Source: Arthrobacter sp. MSA 4-2 (GTDB lineage: Bacteria > Actinomycetota > Actinomycetes > Actinomycetales > Micrococcaceae). Taken from it: a DNA stretch of 64,000 nucleotides. Every line of letters begins with the position of its first letter. Within the stretch, counting starts at the first letter, position 1. A program made the translations under genes and the position numbers. Positions 45,651-55,263 of this stretch are shown piece after piece. Under the pieces are notes generated by a model that saw only the letters and a program-made list of their open reading frames with translations, had not been told where the DNA came from and ran no database searches. Location of the stretch: positions 304,093 to 368,092 of the forward strand of contig NZ_JAEKGC010000002.1 in the NCBI RefSeq assembly GCF_016405885.1. Reading direction: 5' to 3'.

Positions 45651-46217
45651 CTAACTCTCTTCTCTCTCGTCTGACTCTGTACGTGGTGCCGCATCATTCT
45701 CAGCGGCAGTGCCGGTCAGCCCGGCGAGGGCCGACCAGCGAGGATCCAAAATTTCGTGATGGTGGTCGGGCTCATCGTTCAGGCGCGCTCCGCATTCGGA
45801 ACACAGACCCTTGCAGTCCTCCCGGCACACCGGCTGGAACGGCAGTGAGGTAACCACCGCGTCCCTCAGCACCGGCTCGAGATCGATCGAATCGTTCTCA
45901 ACCCGGTGCAGGTCTTCTTCCTCTTCAGCCGGCAGCGACCCGGAGTCACCGTAGTAGAAGAGTTCCTGAATCTCCACACCGCTGGTGTACTCAAGGGGAA
46001 TCAGGCACCGGCCGCATTCGCCCGACACCTCGACGTCCGCGGTTCCCGACACAAGGATTCCTTCGTGAACCGCTTCCAGGCGCAGATCGAGTTCCATGTC
46101 GGAACCCTCCTGCACGCCGATGAGCGCCACCCCGAAATCCTTGGGTGCGGGTACATGTTCTTCGATTGTCCGCATGCTTCCCGGGCTGCGCCCGAGGTCT
46201 TTGACACTGAAGATCAA
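45651..46217 (-). CDS. yceD: YceD family protein (DUF177)
   Basis: A 188-residue protein of the YceD/DUF177 family, linked to 23S rRNA/50S assembly. It holds [10 protein letters not shown] and the cysteine cluster [13 protein letters not shown], likely zinc-binding. The start is unsettled: the TTG at 46217 has no ribosome site, while an in-frame ATT at 46241 has AGGAG exactly 5 nt upstream and would add eight residues (IKSDLSSP). No ATG or GTG exists in frame nearby. It forms an operon with rpmF. Confidence 0.88.
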   Translation of the reverse strand: MIFSVKDLGRSPGSMRTIEEHVPAPKDFGVALIGVQEGSDMELDLRLEAVHEGILVSGTADVEVSGECGRCLIPLEYTSGVEIQELFYYGDSGSLPAEEEEDLHRVENDSIDLEPVLRDAVVTSLPFQPVCREDCKGLCSECGARLNDEPDHHHEILDPRWSALAGLTGTAAENDAAPRTESDEREES

Positions 46218-46419
46218 AGGCGAACTGAGATCGCTTTTAATGGTGACTCCTGTAGAACATATGACCGACGTATCATCTTAGCCTGAGATCTTCCTCCAGC
46301 CCAAAACGCCCCACTGCCCCTCCCGAACCATGCCCCCGCTGACGCGGAACGTCAACTCCCTGCCCATGCGGGGCGGGGAGCCGTTCCTTTTCCGCATCTG
46401 AGGGTTTAGCCTCATATTC

Positions 46420-46821
46420 ATGCCGCATATACGGATTCGAGAGGCCGCCCAGTACCTCGCCGTCAGTGACGATACGGTCCGTCGGTGGATCGACGAGGGA
46501 ACGCTGTCGAGCCGCCGCTCGCCAGGCGGAGTCCTCGAGGTCGACGGCGTCGACCTCGCCCGGCTCGCCCAGTCGCGTGCCGTCACCCCGGAGGATCCCG
46601 CCGGGAGCTCAAGCTCGGCCCGGAACCGGTTCGTCGGTCTGGTCACCAAGGTTACCGCCGATACGGTCATGGCCCAGGTCGAACTGCAGTGCGGGCCCCA
46701 CCGGGTGGTGTCCCTGATGAGCGCCGAAGCGGCGCGGGACCTCGGCATCGAACCCGGCGCCGTCGCCGTCGCCGTCGTGAAGGCGACGACGGTGATCATC
46801 GAAACCCCGCAGGGGCGCTAG
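46420..46821 (+). CDS. HTH-TOBE molybdate-responsive regulator (excisionase-type HTH + Mop domain)
   Basis: A 133-residue protein. Residues 1-55 form a MerR/excisionase-like helix-turn-helix ([22 protein letters not shown]); residues 70-130 form a Mop/TOBE domain ([24 protein letters not shown]) that binds molybdate. This differs from classical ModE, whose HTH is LysR-like. It stands 2 nt before modA, so it is the likely regulator of modABC. TAGCCT at 46407-46412, 7 nt before the ATG, and no ribosome site suggest a leaderless transcript. Confidence 0.88.
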   Translation: MPHIRIREAAQYLAVSDDTVRRWIDEGTLSSRRSPGGVLEVDGVDLARLAQSRAVTPEDPAGSSSSARNRFVGLVTKVTADTVMAQVELQCGPHRVVSLMSAEAARDLGIEPGAVAVAVVKATTVIIETPQGR

Positions 46822-46823
46822 CC

Positions 46824-47657
46824 GTGATCCCGGCTGCGCCCTCCCCAGCGTCCGGCATGCGCGCCGGCCGGAGGCGGCCGCGGCACAGGCGCGGAGGCTC
46901 CGCCGTCCTCGCCTGCGCCCTGGCGCTAACGGGCTGCGGGGGCGGCGCGGACCCGGCCAGCGGGGGCGGGATCGGGGCCGGGGACACGATCACGGTTTTC
47001 GCGGCGGCCTCGCTGCGGGAGGTCTTCGAATCGCTGGCCGAGGACTACGAGGCCCGGAACCCGGGATCGGAGGTTGTGCTGAACTTCGCCGGCTCCTCCG
47101 ACCTTGCCACCCAGATCGAGGCCGGCGCACCGGCCGATGTCTTCGCCTCCGCCGATGCACCGACAATGGAGCGGCTTGCCGAGGCCGGGCTGATCGACGG
47201 CGAGCCCGGAGAGTTCGCTCGGAACCGGCTGACCATCGCCGTCCCGCAGGGAAATCCCGCCGGCGTGAAGGGCTTCGCCGACCTCACCGGCGTCCGGTTG
47301 GTCGCCTGCGCGCCCCAGGTTCCGTGCGGTGCGGCGGCCACGCGGATCCAGGAGGTCACCGGTGTGCGCCTGTCCCCCGTGAGCGAGGAGCCCTCGGTCA
47401 CCGAGGTGCTCGGCAAGGTGATCTCCGGCGAGGCGGACGCCGGACTCGTCTACGTCACCGACGCCCTCGCCGCGGCCGGGGAGGTCGAGGAGATACCCAT
47501 CCCGGAGGCCGCGGAGGTGCCCAACAGCTACCTGATCGGGGCGGTGGCACCCGATGCGCCGGAGGCTGCCCAGGAGTTCATCGACACGGTCACCGGCTCC
47601 GCCGGGCAGGCCCTCCTGCAGGAGGCGGGCTTCCAGCCGCCCGCGGACCGCCCGTGA
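46824..47657 (+). CDS. modA: Molybdate ABC transporter substrate-binding lipoprotein
   Basis: A 277-residue lipoprotein capturing molybdate. The lipobox is LALTGC, with Gly-rich linker after the Cys. Family motifs include [38 protein letters not shown] and SEVP-like VPCGAAA. GTG at 46824 is used; ATG at 46857 is an alternative that keeps the signal peptide. It overlaps modB by 4 nt. Confidence 0.93.
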   Translation: MIPAAPSPASGMRAGRRRPRHRRGGSAVLACALALTGCGGGADPASGGGIGAGDTITVFAAASLREVFESLAEDYEARNPGSEVVLNFAGSSDLATQIEAGAPADVFASADAPTMERLAEAGLIDGEPGEFARNRLTIAVPQGNPAGVKGFADLTGVRLVACAPQVPCGAAATRIQEVTGVRLSPVSEEPSVTEVLGKVISGEADAGLVYVTDALAAAGEVEEIPIPEAAEVPNSYLIGAVAPDAPEAAQEFIDTVTGSAGQALLQEAGFQPPADRP

Positions 47658-48490
47658 CCGGCATACGGCCGCTGACCGCCCCGGAACGGGTCCGGAGACC
47701 CCGGGCGGGCTTTTCCGGACTGCCTCCCTGGCTTTTCCTCGTGGCCGCGCTCGGCGCGCTGTTCATCCTGCTGCCGCTGGCCGCCGTCGTCGTGCGGGTG
47801 GACTGGTCGCGTTTCCCTGAACTGGTCACCTCCGAGTCCTCGATCGCGGCCCTGAAGCTCAGCCTGACCACCTCGGCGGCTGCCACGGCGCTCTGCATAG
47901 TGGCCGGCACCCCGATGGCGCTGGTCCTGGCCCGCAGCGCCTTTCCCGGCCAGCAGGTCCTGCGCGCGCTCGTGCTGCTGCCCCTGGTCCTGCCTCCCGT
48001 GGTCGGCGGCATCGCCCTGCTCTACACCTTCGGACGGCAGGGCCTGCTGGGCGGCACGCTGCGTGCCCTCGGGGTGGAGATCGCCTTCTCGACCACCGCC
48101 GTCGTCCTCGCCCAGACCTTCGTCGCGCTGCCCTTCCTTGTCCTGAGCCTCGAAGGGGCGCTGCGCAGTGCCGGCGGCCGATACGAGGCGGTTGCCGCGA
48201 CCCTCGGCGCCTCCCCCACCACGGTGCTGCGCCGGGTCACCATTCCCCTCGTCCTCCCCGGGCTCCTCTCCGGTGCCGTCCTGTCCTTCGCCCGGGCGCT
48301 TGGGGAGTTCGGGGCGACCCTCACCTTCGCCGGGTCCCTCCAGGGCGTCACACGCACCCTGCCGCTTGAGATCTACCTCCAGAGGGAAACCGACCCCGAC
48401 GCCGCCGTCGCACTATCGCTCGTGCTGGTGGCCGTCGCCGTCCTCGTCGTCGGTCTGGCGCACCGGTCTTCGCCCCCGGCGTTCCGCTGA
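47654..48490 (+). CDS. modB: Molybdate ABC transporter permease
   Basis: A 278-residue permease with about six membrane helices. The EAA loop is present ([31 protein letters not shown]), followed by [14 protein letters not shown], the ModB signature. The GTG overlaps the modA stop by 4 nt and the stop overlaps modC by 1 nt, so the three are tightly coupled. Confidence 0.94.
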   Translation: MTGIRPLTAPERVRRPRAGFSGLPPWLFLVAALGALFILLPLAAVVVRVDWSRFPELVTSESSIAALKLSLTTSAAATALCIVAGTPMALVLARSAFPGQQVLRALVLLPLVLPPVVGGIALLYTFGRQGLLGGTLRALGVEIAFSTTAVVLAQTFVALPFLVLSLEGALRSAGGRYEAVAATLGASPTTVLRRVTIPLVLPGLLSGAVLSFARALGEFGATLTFAGSLQGVTRTLPLEIYLQRETDPDAAVALSLVLVAVAVLVVGLAHRSSPPAFR

Positions 48491-49527
48491 TGGGCTTCGC
48501 CCTGCAGGCCGCGGTCCGTGCCCGCCGGTTCGACGTCGCCCTGTCGATGGGCGACGGCGAAACCCTCGCCGTGCTGGGCCCGAACGGGGCAGGGAAGTCC
48601 ACCCTGCTCGCCCTCGCCGCCGGGCTCCTGCGGGCCGACGCCGGAAGCGCGGAGCTCGACGGGCGGAGCCTGTTCGGCCCGCGTTCCTTCCTCCCGCCCC
48701 ACCGCCGCGGGGTCTGCCTGCTGCCGCAGGAACCCCTCCTCTTCCCCCACCTGAGCGTGCTCGACAATGTCGCCTTCGCTCCGCGGAGCGCCGGGGAATC
48801 GAGGGCTGCTTCCCGCGCGTCGGCCCGGGGGTGGCTGGCGGAGGTTGAGGCTTCCGAGCTTGCCGACAAGCGGCCGGGACAGCTCTCGGGAGGCCAGGCG
48901 CAGCGGGTGGCAGTGGCCCGGGCCCTGGCGGCCCGCCCGTCCCTGCTGCTGCTTGACGAGCCGCTCGCCTCCATCGACGCCGCCGCCGCTCCCGGCCTGC
49001 GGCGGATGCTGCGGCGGGTGCTGGCAGGGCGGAATGCGGTGATCGTCACCCACGATCTTCTCGATGCGCTGATCCTCGCGGACACCGTCACGGTGCTTGA
49101 GGAGGGCAAGGTGGCGGAGGCAGGAAGCACCCAGTCGGTGGTGGAGCGGCCCCGGAGTTCGTTCGCCGCCGGCCTGGCCGGCCTCAATTTCGTTCCGGGC
49201 ACCTCAGTGCCGTCGGGGCTGGTCGATGCCGCCGGACGCCGCCTTGAAGCGGTCTCCGAGACCCCGCTGCCCGCAGGGGTTCCCGCCGCCGCAGTCTTCA
49301 GCCCGCGGGCGGTCTCGGTGTTTCCCGCGGCACCCGCCGGAAGCCCCCGGAACGTCCTTCGGGTGTCGGTGACGGACCTGGAGCCGCACGGGGAGTTCGT
49401 CACGGTGCGGGCGGGGCACCTCAGCGCGGAGATCAGCACCTCCGCCGCGGCCGAACTGGACCTTGGTCCCGGCTCCGAGGTGTGGTTCACCGTCAAGGCG
49501 ACGGCGGTGACGCTGTACCCGCTCTAA
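48490..49527 (+). CDS. modC: Molybdate ABC transporter ATP-binding protein
   Basis: A 345-residue ATPase. Walker A is GPNGAGKST, signature LSGGQAQRVAVARAL, Walker B LLLLDEPLASID and the H-loop VIVTHDLLDAL. A C-terminal TOBE-like domain (FSPRAVSVFPAAPAGSPRNVLRVSV...) senses oxyanion. It is the last gene of the HTH-TOBE-modABC unit. Confidence 0.94.
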   Translation: MGFALQAAVRARRFDVALSMGDGETLAVLGPNGAGKSTLLALAAGLLRADAGSAELDGRSLFGPRSFLPPHRRGVCLLPQEPLLFPHLSVLDNVAFAPRSAGESRAASRASARGWLAEVEASELADKRPGQLSGGQAQRVAVARALAARPSLLLLDEPLASIDAAAAPGLRRMLRRVLAGRNAVIVTHDLLDALILADTVTVLEEGKVAEAGSTQSVVERPRSSFAAGLAGLNFVPGTSVPSGLVDAAGRRLEAVSETPLPAGVPAAAVFSPRAVSVFPAAPAGSPRNVLRVSVTDLEPHGEFVTVRAGHLSAEISTSAAAELDLGPGSEVWFTVKATAVTLYPL

Positions 49528-49589
49528 CGACCCCGGCGGCCGGTGCGGCACCGGGCGCCCCTGTGCGCGCCCGTCGTTCCGCTGGCCCG

Positions 49590-50069
49590 CTAGGAGGCGG
49601 TGGGCCGGGCCATGCGGTCCAGAACGGTGCCGGGCACGTACGCGGAGATGTCCCCTCCGAGGGAGGCGACCTCCTTCAGCAACGTCGAGGACACGTGAAG
49701 GAAGCTGCTCTCTCCGGGCAGGTAGACCGTTTCAACGCCGGTCAACTGCCGGTTCATCGTCGCCATGGGCAGCTCATAGTCGAGATCGTGGCTTGAGCGC
49801 AGGCCCTTGACGATCGCAACGGCACCGCGGTCGCGGCAGAACTCCGCCAGCAGACCGTGGCCCATGAACTCGACGGAGACCCCCGGCAGGTGGGCGAGCG
49901 CCTCGCCCGTAATGTCCAGCCGCTCCTCGAGCGTGAAGCGGTACTTTTTGGAGTAGTTCGTGGACACGGCCACCACCACCTCGTCAAAAAGACCGGCGGC
50001 ACGCGTAATCACCTCCACATGACCGTTGTGGATGGGGTCGAAGGATCCGGGGCAGACGACGCGGCGCAT
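49590..50069 (-). CDS. coaD: Phosphopantetheine adenylyltransferase
   Basis: A 159-residue nucleotidyltransferase of coenzyme A synthesis. PGSFDPIHNGHVEVI carries the HxGH motif and VSSTLLKE is the conserved C-terminal box. AGGAG is only 2 nt before the ATG while TAGTTT lies 6 nt before it, so a leaderless transcript is possible. It is divergent from the aminotransferase gene. Confidence 0.96.
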   Translation of the reverse strand: MRRVVCPGSFDPIHNGHVEVITRAAGLFDEVVVAVSTNYSKKYRFTLEERLDITGEALAHLPGVSVEFMGHGLLAEFCRDRGAVAIVKGLRSSHDLDYELPMATMNRQLTGVETVYLPGESSFLHVSSTLLKEVASLGGDISAYVPGTVLDRMARPTAS

Positions 50070-50139
50070 ACTCCTAAACTACCCACCCAGTTCGCTGCCC
50101 AGCGGCTCCCGCCACGCTGGAGCGGTAATACTTGTCCCT

Positions 50140-51378
50140 ATGACGACCTCCTTTCCCTCCCCCGACCGCTCCGCGCAGCAGGCCGCAGAACCCTGGCAGC
50201 GGACGGCGCTCGGCGCCAATCTGCTGGGCCCGGACGGCGCGCTGGGTGTCACCATCTTCGAGGAGATCACTGCACTGGCCGCCGCTCACGGAGCGATCAA
50301 CCTCGGGCAGGGTTTCCCCGATGAGGACGGCCCGCCCGAGATCCTCGAGGCGGCCCGTGCGGCGATCGCCGCCGGCGCCAATCAGTACGCCCCGGGGCGC
50401 GGAGTGCCCGAACTGCGTGCTGCGGTCGCGTCCCACCAGGAGCGGTTCTACGGACTGAGGCCCGATCCCGAGACCGGCGTCCTTGTCACTACCGGCGCCA
50501 CTGAGGCGATCGCGGCCGCCGTCCTCGCGTTCGCCGGGCCGGGTGATGAGGTCCTGACCTTCGAACCGTTCTATGACTCCTACGGAGCAGTCATCGGCCT
50601 GGCCGGAGCAGACCACACCACTGTGCCGCTGCGGGCCCCGGACTTCCAGCCCGATCTGGAGGCCCTGGAGGCGGCAATGAGCGGCCGGACTCGAATGCTG
50701 CTGCTCAACAACCCCCACAACCCCACCGGTTCGGTGTTCACCCGGAAGGCGCTCACCCGGATCGTCGAACTGGCCTTACGGCACGACGTGCTGCTGGTGA
50801 CGGACGAGGTGTATGAACACCTGACCTTCGACGGCGCACACATTCCGGTGGCGTCCCTGCCCGGGGCCGCCGAGCGGACCCTGACCATTTCCTCGGCAGG
50901 CAAAACGTTCTCCGTCACCGGATGGAAGGTCGGCTGGCTGACCGGTCCCGCGGAGCTCGTGGCCCGCGTGCGCACCGTGAAGTCCTTCCTGACCTACAGC
51001 TCCGGGATGCCGTTCCAGGGCGCCGTCGCTCGAGGGCTGGGCCTGCCCGACGCCTACTTCACGGGGATCGCCGAGACCCTGCGGCGGAAGAAGGACCTGC
51101 TGTCCTCCGGGCTGGCGGCGGCCGGGTTCCGGGTCCACGCCTCGCAGGGCACCTACTTCGTGCTCGCCGACTGCGCCCCGCTCGGGGTCGTGGATGCGAC
51201 CGACCTGGCCCGCCGGCTGCCGGCGCTGGTCGGTGTCGCTGCGATTCCCGTGCCCGTCTTCTGCCATCCGGAGGGAGCCGAGCGCACACGTTCCCTGCTC
51301 CGCTTCGCCTTCTGCAAGAAGTCGGAGATCCTCGAGGATGCCGCCGGACGGCTTGCCTCGCTTCCGGGAAAGCTGTGA
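50140..51378 (+). CDS. Class I pyridoxal-phosphate aminotransferase
   Basis: A 412-residue aminotransferase. NLGQGFPDEDGP, LLNNPHNPTGSVF and the PLP-lysine in SSAGKTFSVTGWKVGW are clear. The pattern resembles kynurenine/methionine aminotransferases; the substrate is not certain. ATG at 50140 is preferred: TAATAC at 50126-50131 lies 8 nt before it with no ribosome site, typical of leaderless mRNA. The next gene overlaps by 4 nt. Confidence 0.88.
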   Translation: MTTSFPSPDRSAQQAAEPWQRTALGANLLGPDGALGVTIFEEITALAAAHGAINLGQGFPDEDGPPEILEAARAAIAAGANQYAPGRGVPELRAAVASHQERFYGLRPDPETGVLVTTGATEAIAAAVLAFAGPGDEVLTFEPFYDSYGAVIGLAGADHTTVPLRAPDFQPDLEALEAAMSGRTRMLLLNNPHNPTGSVFTRKALTRIVELALRHDVLLVTDEVYEHLTFDGAHIPVASLPGAAERTLTISSAGKTFSVTGWKVGWLTGPAELVARVRTVKSFLTYSSGMPFQGAVARGLGLPDAYFTGIAETLRRKKDLLSSGLAAAGFRVHASQGTYFVLADCAPLGVVDATDLARRLPALVGVAAIPVPVFCHPEGAERTRSLLRFAFCKKSEILEDAAGRLASLPGKL

Positions 51379-52169
51379 ATACCGGCGACTCGGTGCCCAC
51401 CCGTTGGCTGCGCGGGGTGGGTGCCCACGCGGAGATTGACGAGGATGCCTTCCTCGACGGCGCCTACATCCTGAGCATCGGCGGGGCCCAGCAGTCACAC
51501 GTCAACCTCGCCGAGCCTAGCCAGGTGTTCTATGAATACCTCCGCCGGATCGCCAATGTGATCGATGTTGTCCGCCCGCCCGGGGAACCCCTCCGGGTGC
51601 TCCACCTCGGGGCCGGTGCACTGACCCTCGTGCGCTACGTTCAGGCGACCCGGCCGGGCTCCGAGCAGACAGCGGTGGAGCTTGAGCGTGAACTCCTCGA
51701 CTTCGTCCTTGAGCACCTTCCCTTGCCCGAGGGCACACAATGCCGTGTTCTTCTCGACGACGCCGCGGCGGCGCTCGACGGGCTGCCCGCGGCGGGCTTC
51801 GATGCCATCGTTCTTGACGTCTTCGCCGGGGCAGACGCCCCTGCCCACCTCACCGAGGCGCCGTTCTACCGGCGGCTCCTTGAACTTGCGGCACCGGGCG
51901 GCGTCGTCCTCGTCAATGTGGGCGACGATCCGCCGCTCGGCTTCGCCCGGAGGCAGGTGCGCACCCTGGCCGGCGAGGCGCGGGGCATCGCCGCACTGGG
52001 TGAGACGGCCATGTTCACCGGCCGGTATCCGGGCAATATCGTCATCGCCGCGCGTCGAGAGTCGTGGCCCGCAGACTGGACCGGCCGCCTGCTCGCCGCA
52101 GGCCCCCACCCCGCTGCCGTGCTGACCGGCCTGGACCTCGACGCCTTCGCTTCGGGGACCGGAGGCTGA
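51375..52169 (+). CDS. Spermidine-synthase-like SAM-fold protein
   Basis: A 264-residue protein with a class I methyltransferase fold: LHLGAGALTLVRYVQATRPGS (motif I), TAVELERELLDF, and FDAIVLDVFAGADAPAHL with the acidic loop of spermidine synthases. N-terminal SIGGAQQSHVNLAEPSQ is like the polyamine family. Whether it makes a polyamine is unknown. The GTG overlaps the aminotransferase stop by 4 nt. Confidence 0.85.
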   Translation: MNTGDSVPTRWLRGVGAHAEIDEDAFLDGAYILSIGGAQQSHVNLAEPSQVFYEYLRRIANVIDVVRPPGEPLRVLHLGAGALTLVRYVQATRPGSEQTAVELERELLDFVLEHLPLPEGTQCRVLLDDAAAALDGLPAAGFDAIVLDVFAGADAPAHLTEAPFYRRLLELAAPGGVVLVNVGDDPPLGFARRQVRTLAGEARGIAALGETAMFTGRYPGNIVIAARRESWPADWTGRLLAAGPHPAAVLTGLDLDAFASGTGG

Positions 52170-52426
52170 AGCCCAGGTCCGGCCGGCCGCGGCACGGCGG
52201 CTCCACCAAAAGGGGCAGCACCTTCGGCCCGCCACCGGTTCAAGGGTGCTCCACGCAGGTCACCACCTGTCGATGGCGAGAAGTCTCCCAAGATGGTTTG
52301 ATGGAGCAAGCGGGCGATCCGCTGCCATCCAAGGCTGGCCTCCCAAGGGAGAACGCGTTCGTGATGGATCGTCAACCGGTGTCCCGGGGCTCACACCCGA
52401 AGTCCCGAGTGAAGGAAATTACCTAT

Positions 52427-52690
52427 ATGAATGAAGCAAGCGCCAATGAGTCGAGCCGGATAGCTCCTGAGGAGAACTTCCCGGAAGACCTCACCGTCCT
52501 CAACAGCAGTGAAGTAGCAGTCCTCAACAGCAGGGTCCACCGCGCCATTGACTCCGACTACATCGAGTTCGGCATCCCCGATCCTGAATCGGAGGCACGC
52601 CTTGCCGAGCTGACCGAAGAGCTCGACCGCCGGGACGACCCTGGTGCTCGAACAGCGTCGGCCGCGAAGGACCAGGCCTCCGGCACGTAG
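52427..52690 (+). CDS. Small acidic hypothetical protein
   Basis: An 87-residue acidic protein with no membrane segment or known motif. LTVLNSSEVAVLNSRVHRAIDSDYIEFG forms a likely helix, and an acidic stretch follows. AAGGAA is about 9 nt before the ATG, a modest ribosome site. The gene is probable but unsupported by any family recognised. The 257 bp before it hold nothing recognised. Confidence 0.5.
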   Translation: MNEASANESSRIAPEENFPEDLTVLNSSEVAVLNSRVHRAIDSDYIEFGIPDPESEARLAELTEELDRRDDPGARTASAAKDQASGT

Positions 52691-53159
52691 CAGCACCCCG
52701 CGGCGCAGAAGATTATCGGCATCAGGGTCAAGCAACGGCCCGAATGTCACCCTCCTGGCACCAAGTCCCCGCCGTTCCCACCGCCGTTGACGCCGCCTCC
52801 CTCCGTAGTCGCTCCCCCGGCCCCACTCCGGATCCCGTACCATCTCCCACGCCGAGATGACGTAGGTCCGATGCGCACCGTATCCTGGAGGCCCTCGCCC
52901 GGCCGGCCATCCACTTTCCCGCTGGTCCGGCCGGCCTGTTTCCTGACTCCCCTCCAGCTCGTTTCCGCACCATTTCCCCTGGTGTCCCATCCTTCGGCCG
53001 AGTGACGGCGAATACAGGTCGACCCGGCGGAGTAACGGGGAGTGCGCCCTTACGATGATGGGTGGGGACGTCATTCGTCTCCGCCCAGGCCCTGCCCAGT
53101 CAGGAGCGAACACACGGGTTAGCTTCGAAAAAGAAGCAACGAGGAGACGAGGAGGCAGA
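52691..53159. other. Gene-free stretch before the membrane-protein gene
   Basis: No credible gene was found on either strand. Near the end, TACGAT (53052-53057) is a possible -10 element and GGAGG (53151-53155) is the ribosome site of the membrane protein. The rest, about 52700-53040, shows nothing recognisable. Confidence 0.5.
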
Positions 53160-53774
53160 GTGAGCGCACCGGCCGGGTCCCGCTTCGTCCGCTCCTCCGT
53201 GCTCGCGGCCCTGATTCTATTGTTGAGCACCTGCTCCCACCTGATCGGCGGAGGCACCCTTCCCGGCCCTGCGATCCTGCTCCTGCTCGCTGCCCTTGTC
53301 CTGGCGGCCGTCACGGCCGTATCCGGACGCGCCCTGTCCTTCCCTGCGCTGGCCGCAATCCTGCTCACTGGGGAACTGGCCCTTCACGCCGCCCTTACCG
53401 CGCTGACGGGCGGCCCGGCCTGCGCGGGCGCATCACCGGTGCAGCACCACGCACCGGCAGCGGTTGGTTGCCAGCCGCTGACCGGGCAGCTCGCGGAGTC
53501 GGTGGAGCCCGGCGGCACGGCGATGCTGGTGGCCCACGCCTGCGCGGCGGCGCTCCTCGCCCTCCTCATCTCGAAGGGGGAGGCGGCGCTCGAACTCCTG
53601 GCCGCATGGCTTCGCCCGCTGATCGGTACGCTCGAGGCGGCCGCCGTCGTCCCTCCCCGCATCGGCGGGAGTGTCGCCGCGCAGCGGGCGCCGCGCCTGC
53701 GTCGGCGGGATGCGTCGGTGCCGCCGCTGCGAGGGCCCCCGGCAGCGTCCGCGCTGCCCCTCCTGCCTGCCTGA
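53160..53774 (+). CDS. Four-helix membrane protein beside YcnI
   Basis: A 204-residue membrane protein with about four hydrophobic segments (12-30, 35-55, 60-80, 120-140). His residues occur in or beside the helices (TCSHLIGG, ALHAAL, LVAHACA), and one loop has paired His and Cys (VQHHAPAAVGC). GGAGG lies 5 nt before the GTG. It precedes ycnI by 76 bp, which suggests a role in copper handling, but no family was recognised. Confidence 0.75.
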   Translation: MSAPAGSRFVRSSVLAALILLLSTCSHLIGGGTLPGPAILLLLAALVLAAVTAVSGRALSFPALAAILLTGELALHAALTALTGGPACAGASPVQHHAPAAVGCQPLTGQLAESVEPGGTAMLVAHACAAALLALLISKGEAALELLAAWLRPLIGTLEAAAVVPPRIGGSVAAQRAPRLRRRDASVPPLRGPPAASALPLLPA

Positions 53775-53850
53775 AGAGCGGTAGGAGCTGCGGCGCCCCG
53801 AGCGTCCTCCATCCCCGCCGGACAGAGATCCGGCCCCCGAAAGGCACATC

Positions 53851-54618
53851 ATGACAACTTCTACCTTCTTCACGCGCGCCCTCTGCACCGGTACGGCCAC
53901 CGCCGGCCTGATGGCCCTGGGTGCAGGTGCGGCACTGGCCCACGTGTCGGTGGCGCCAACCAACACCACTGAAGGCGGGTACTCCCAGCTGACCTTCAGC
54001 GTTCCCAACGAGTCCGAAACCGCCGGGACCAACAAGGTTGAGGTGGCTCTTCCGGCCGAGACCCCGTTCACGGCGGTCCGGGTGAAGCCGCTCGAGGGCT
54101 GGACGGCCGAAGTGGTGCGGGGTGAGCTTCCCGAGCCGGTCACGGCCGAGGACGGCGTCACCCTCACCGAGGCACCGCTCTCCGTCGTCTGGACTGCGGA
54201 AAAGGGGGCGGAAATCTCCCAGAACGAATACCAAACCTTCTCCATCTCCGTGGGGCAGCTTCCGGAGGCGGGCACGGTGGTGAACCTTCCCGCGACGCAG
54301 TTCTACACCGACGGCTCAACCAGGGCCTGGGACGAGCCGGCCGCTGAAGGAGAGGAGGAGCCCGAGAGCCCCGCTCCCGCCTTCACCACGACGGCCGCCG
54401 AAGAAGGCTCCGGACACGGGGCTGCGCACTCCGCCGGAGCCGGCGGTGCCTCGGGCGACGACGAGCTCGAACCTGCGGCAGCGGCCGAACCTGCAGGGTC
54501 CTCGGCGGGCTCGGCCGCCGGCTGGGTCGGACTGGGCGCCGGCCTGCTCGGCCTGGCAGCCGGCGGAACCGCGCTCCTGCGAACCCGCCGGATGACGGAG
54601 GACCGCCGGACGCCGTAG
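53851..54618 (+). CDS. ycnI: YcnI family copper-binding protein (DUF1775)
   Basis: A 255-residue secreted and membrane-anchored protein. The signal peptide ends at AALA, giving mature His31 at the N-terminus (HVSV), the copper ligand of YcnI proteins. YcnI-type beta strands follow to about residue 170 (GWTAEVVRGELPEPV), then an acidic/Ser linker and a C-terminal membrane helix (GWVGLGAGLLGLAAGGTALL) with a basic end. A terminator follows the gene. Confidence 0.92.
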   Translation: MTTSTFFTRALCTGTATAGLMALGAGAALAHVSVAPTNTTEGGYSQLTFSVPNESETAGTNKVEVALPAETPFTAVRVKPLEGWTAEVVRGELPEPVTAEDGVTLTEAPLSVVWTAEKGAEISQNEYQTFSISVGQLPEAGTVVNLPATQFYTDGSTRAWDEPAAEGEEEPESPAPAFTTTAAEEGSGHGAAHSAGAGGASGDDELEPAAAAEPAGSSAGSAAGWVGLGAGLLGLAAGGTALLRTRRMTEDRRTP

Positions 54619-54643
54619 GCGCGCCGGCGTCGAAGCCCGGAAC

Positions 54644-54679
54644 CGCTCCCTGCAGCATAGGACGGCGCTGCAGGGAGCG
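54644..54679. terminator. Terminator after ycnI, shared with rsmD
   Basis: CGCTCCCTGCAGC (54644-54656) pairs perfectly with GCTGCAGGGAGCG (54667-54679); ACTTT follows. It lies between convergent ycnI and rsmD. Confidence 0.85.
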
Positions 54680-54687
54680 ACTTTAAC

Positions 54688-55254
54688 TCAAGCGGGTTCC
54701 GCGAACCACAGGCGTGTTTCGCCGTACTTCTTTTCCGCGAACTTCTCCAGGCCCTCCGGCCATTGCGGTTCCGGGGAGCGTGCGGAGCGTTCCAGCACGA
54801 CGACGGCGACCTGCGAGAGGTGCGGCACGAGTGAGGTGAGGATGGCCGCCAGCGGAGCGTCCTGGAGCGGATACGGCGGATCGAGGAACACGAGGTCCCA
54901 GCTCAGGTCCTCCGCGGCCCGGTCGAGGTAGGTTTCCACCTTTGTCCGGTGCACCCGGGCGGCGGTCCACCCCAGCACACGGTTGACCAGGTCCGCATTC
55001 CGCTGCGCCACCGCGGCGGGCTTCTCCGCGGACTCCACGAGGTCCACGGTGGCCGCTCCCCTGCTCGCGCTTTCGACGCCGAGGGATCCCGAACCCGCGA
55101 AGAGGTCGAGCACATGGGCGCCGTGGATGGCGTTGTACGCCTCAAGCCGCGAGAACAGGGCTTCCTTGACCCGGTCCGTGGTGGGCCGGGTCCCGGTCCC
55201 CGGCACGCTGGTGAGGGTTGAGCCGCCGGCGGCTCCGGCGATGATGCGCGTCAT
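54688..55254 (-). CDS. rsmD: 16S rRNA (guanine-966-N2)-methyltransferase
   Basis: A 188-residue methyltransferase. MTRIIAGAAGGSTLTSVPGTGTRPTTDRVKEALF begins the family pattern; FAGSGSLGVESASRG is motif I and LVFLDPPYPL contains the DPPY motif. It follows recG by 9 nt, the common recG-rsmD order. Confidence 0.95.
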   Translation of the reverse strand: MTRIIAGAAGGSTLTSVPGTGTRPTTDRVKEALFSRLEAYNAIHGAHVLDLFAGSGSLGVESASRGAATVDLVESAEKPAAVAQRNADLVNRVLGWTAARVHRTKVETYLDRAAEDLSWDLVFLDPPYPLQDAPLAAILTSLVPHLSQVAVVVLERSARSPEPQWPEGLEKFAEKKYGETRLWFAEPA

Positions 55255-55263
55255 GCTTTCACT

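Noticed and set aside
52391..53368. A 325-codon minus-strand frame over the gap before the membrane-protein gene
   Set aside because: It is Arg/Gly-rich, overlaps two better-supported plus-strand genes, and has no ribosome site or motif.
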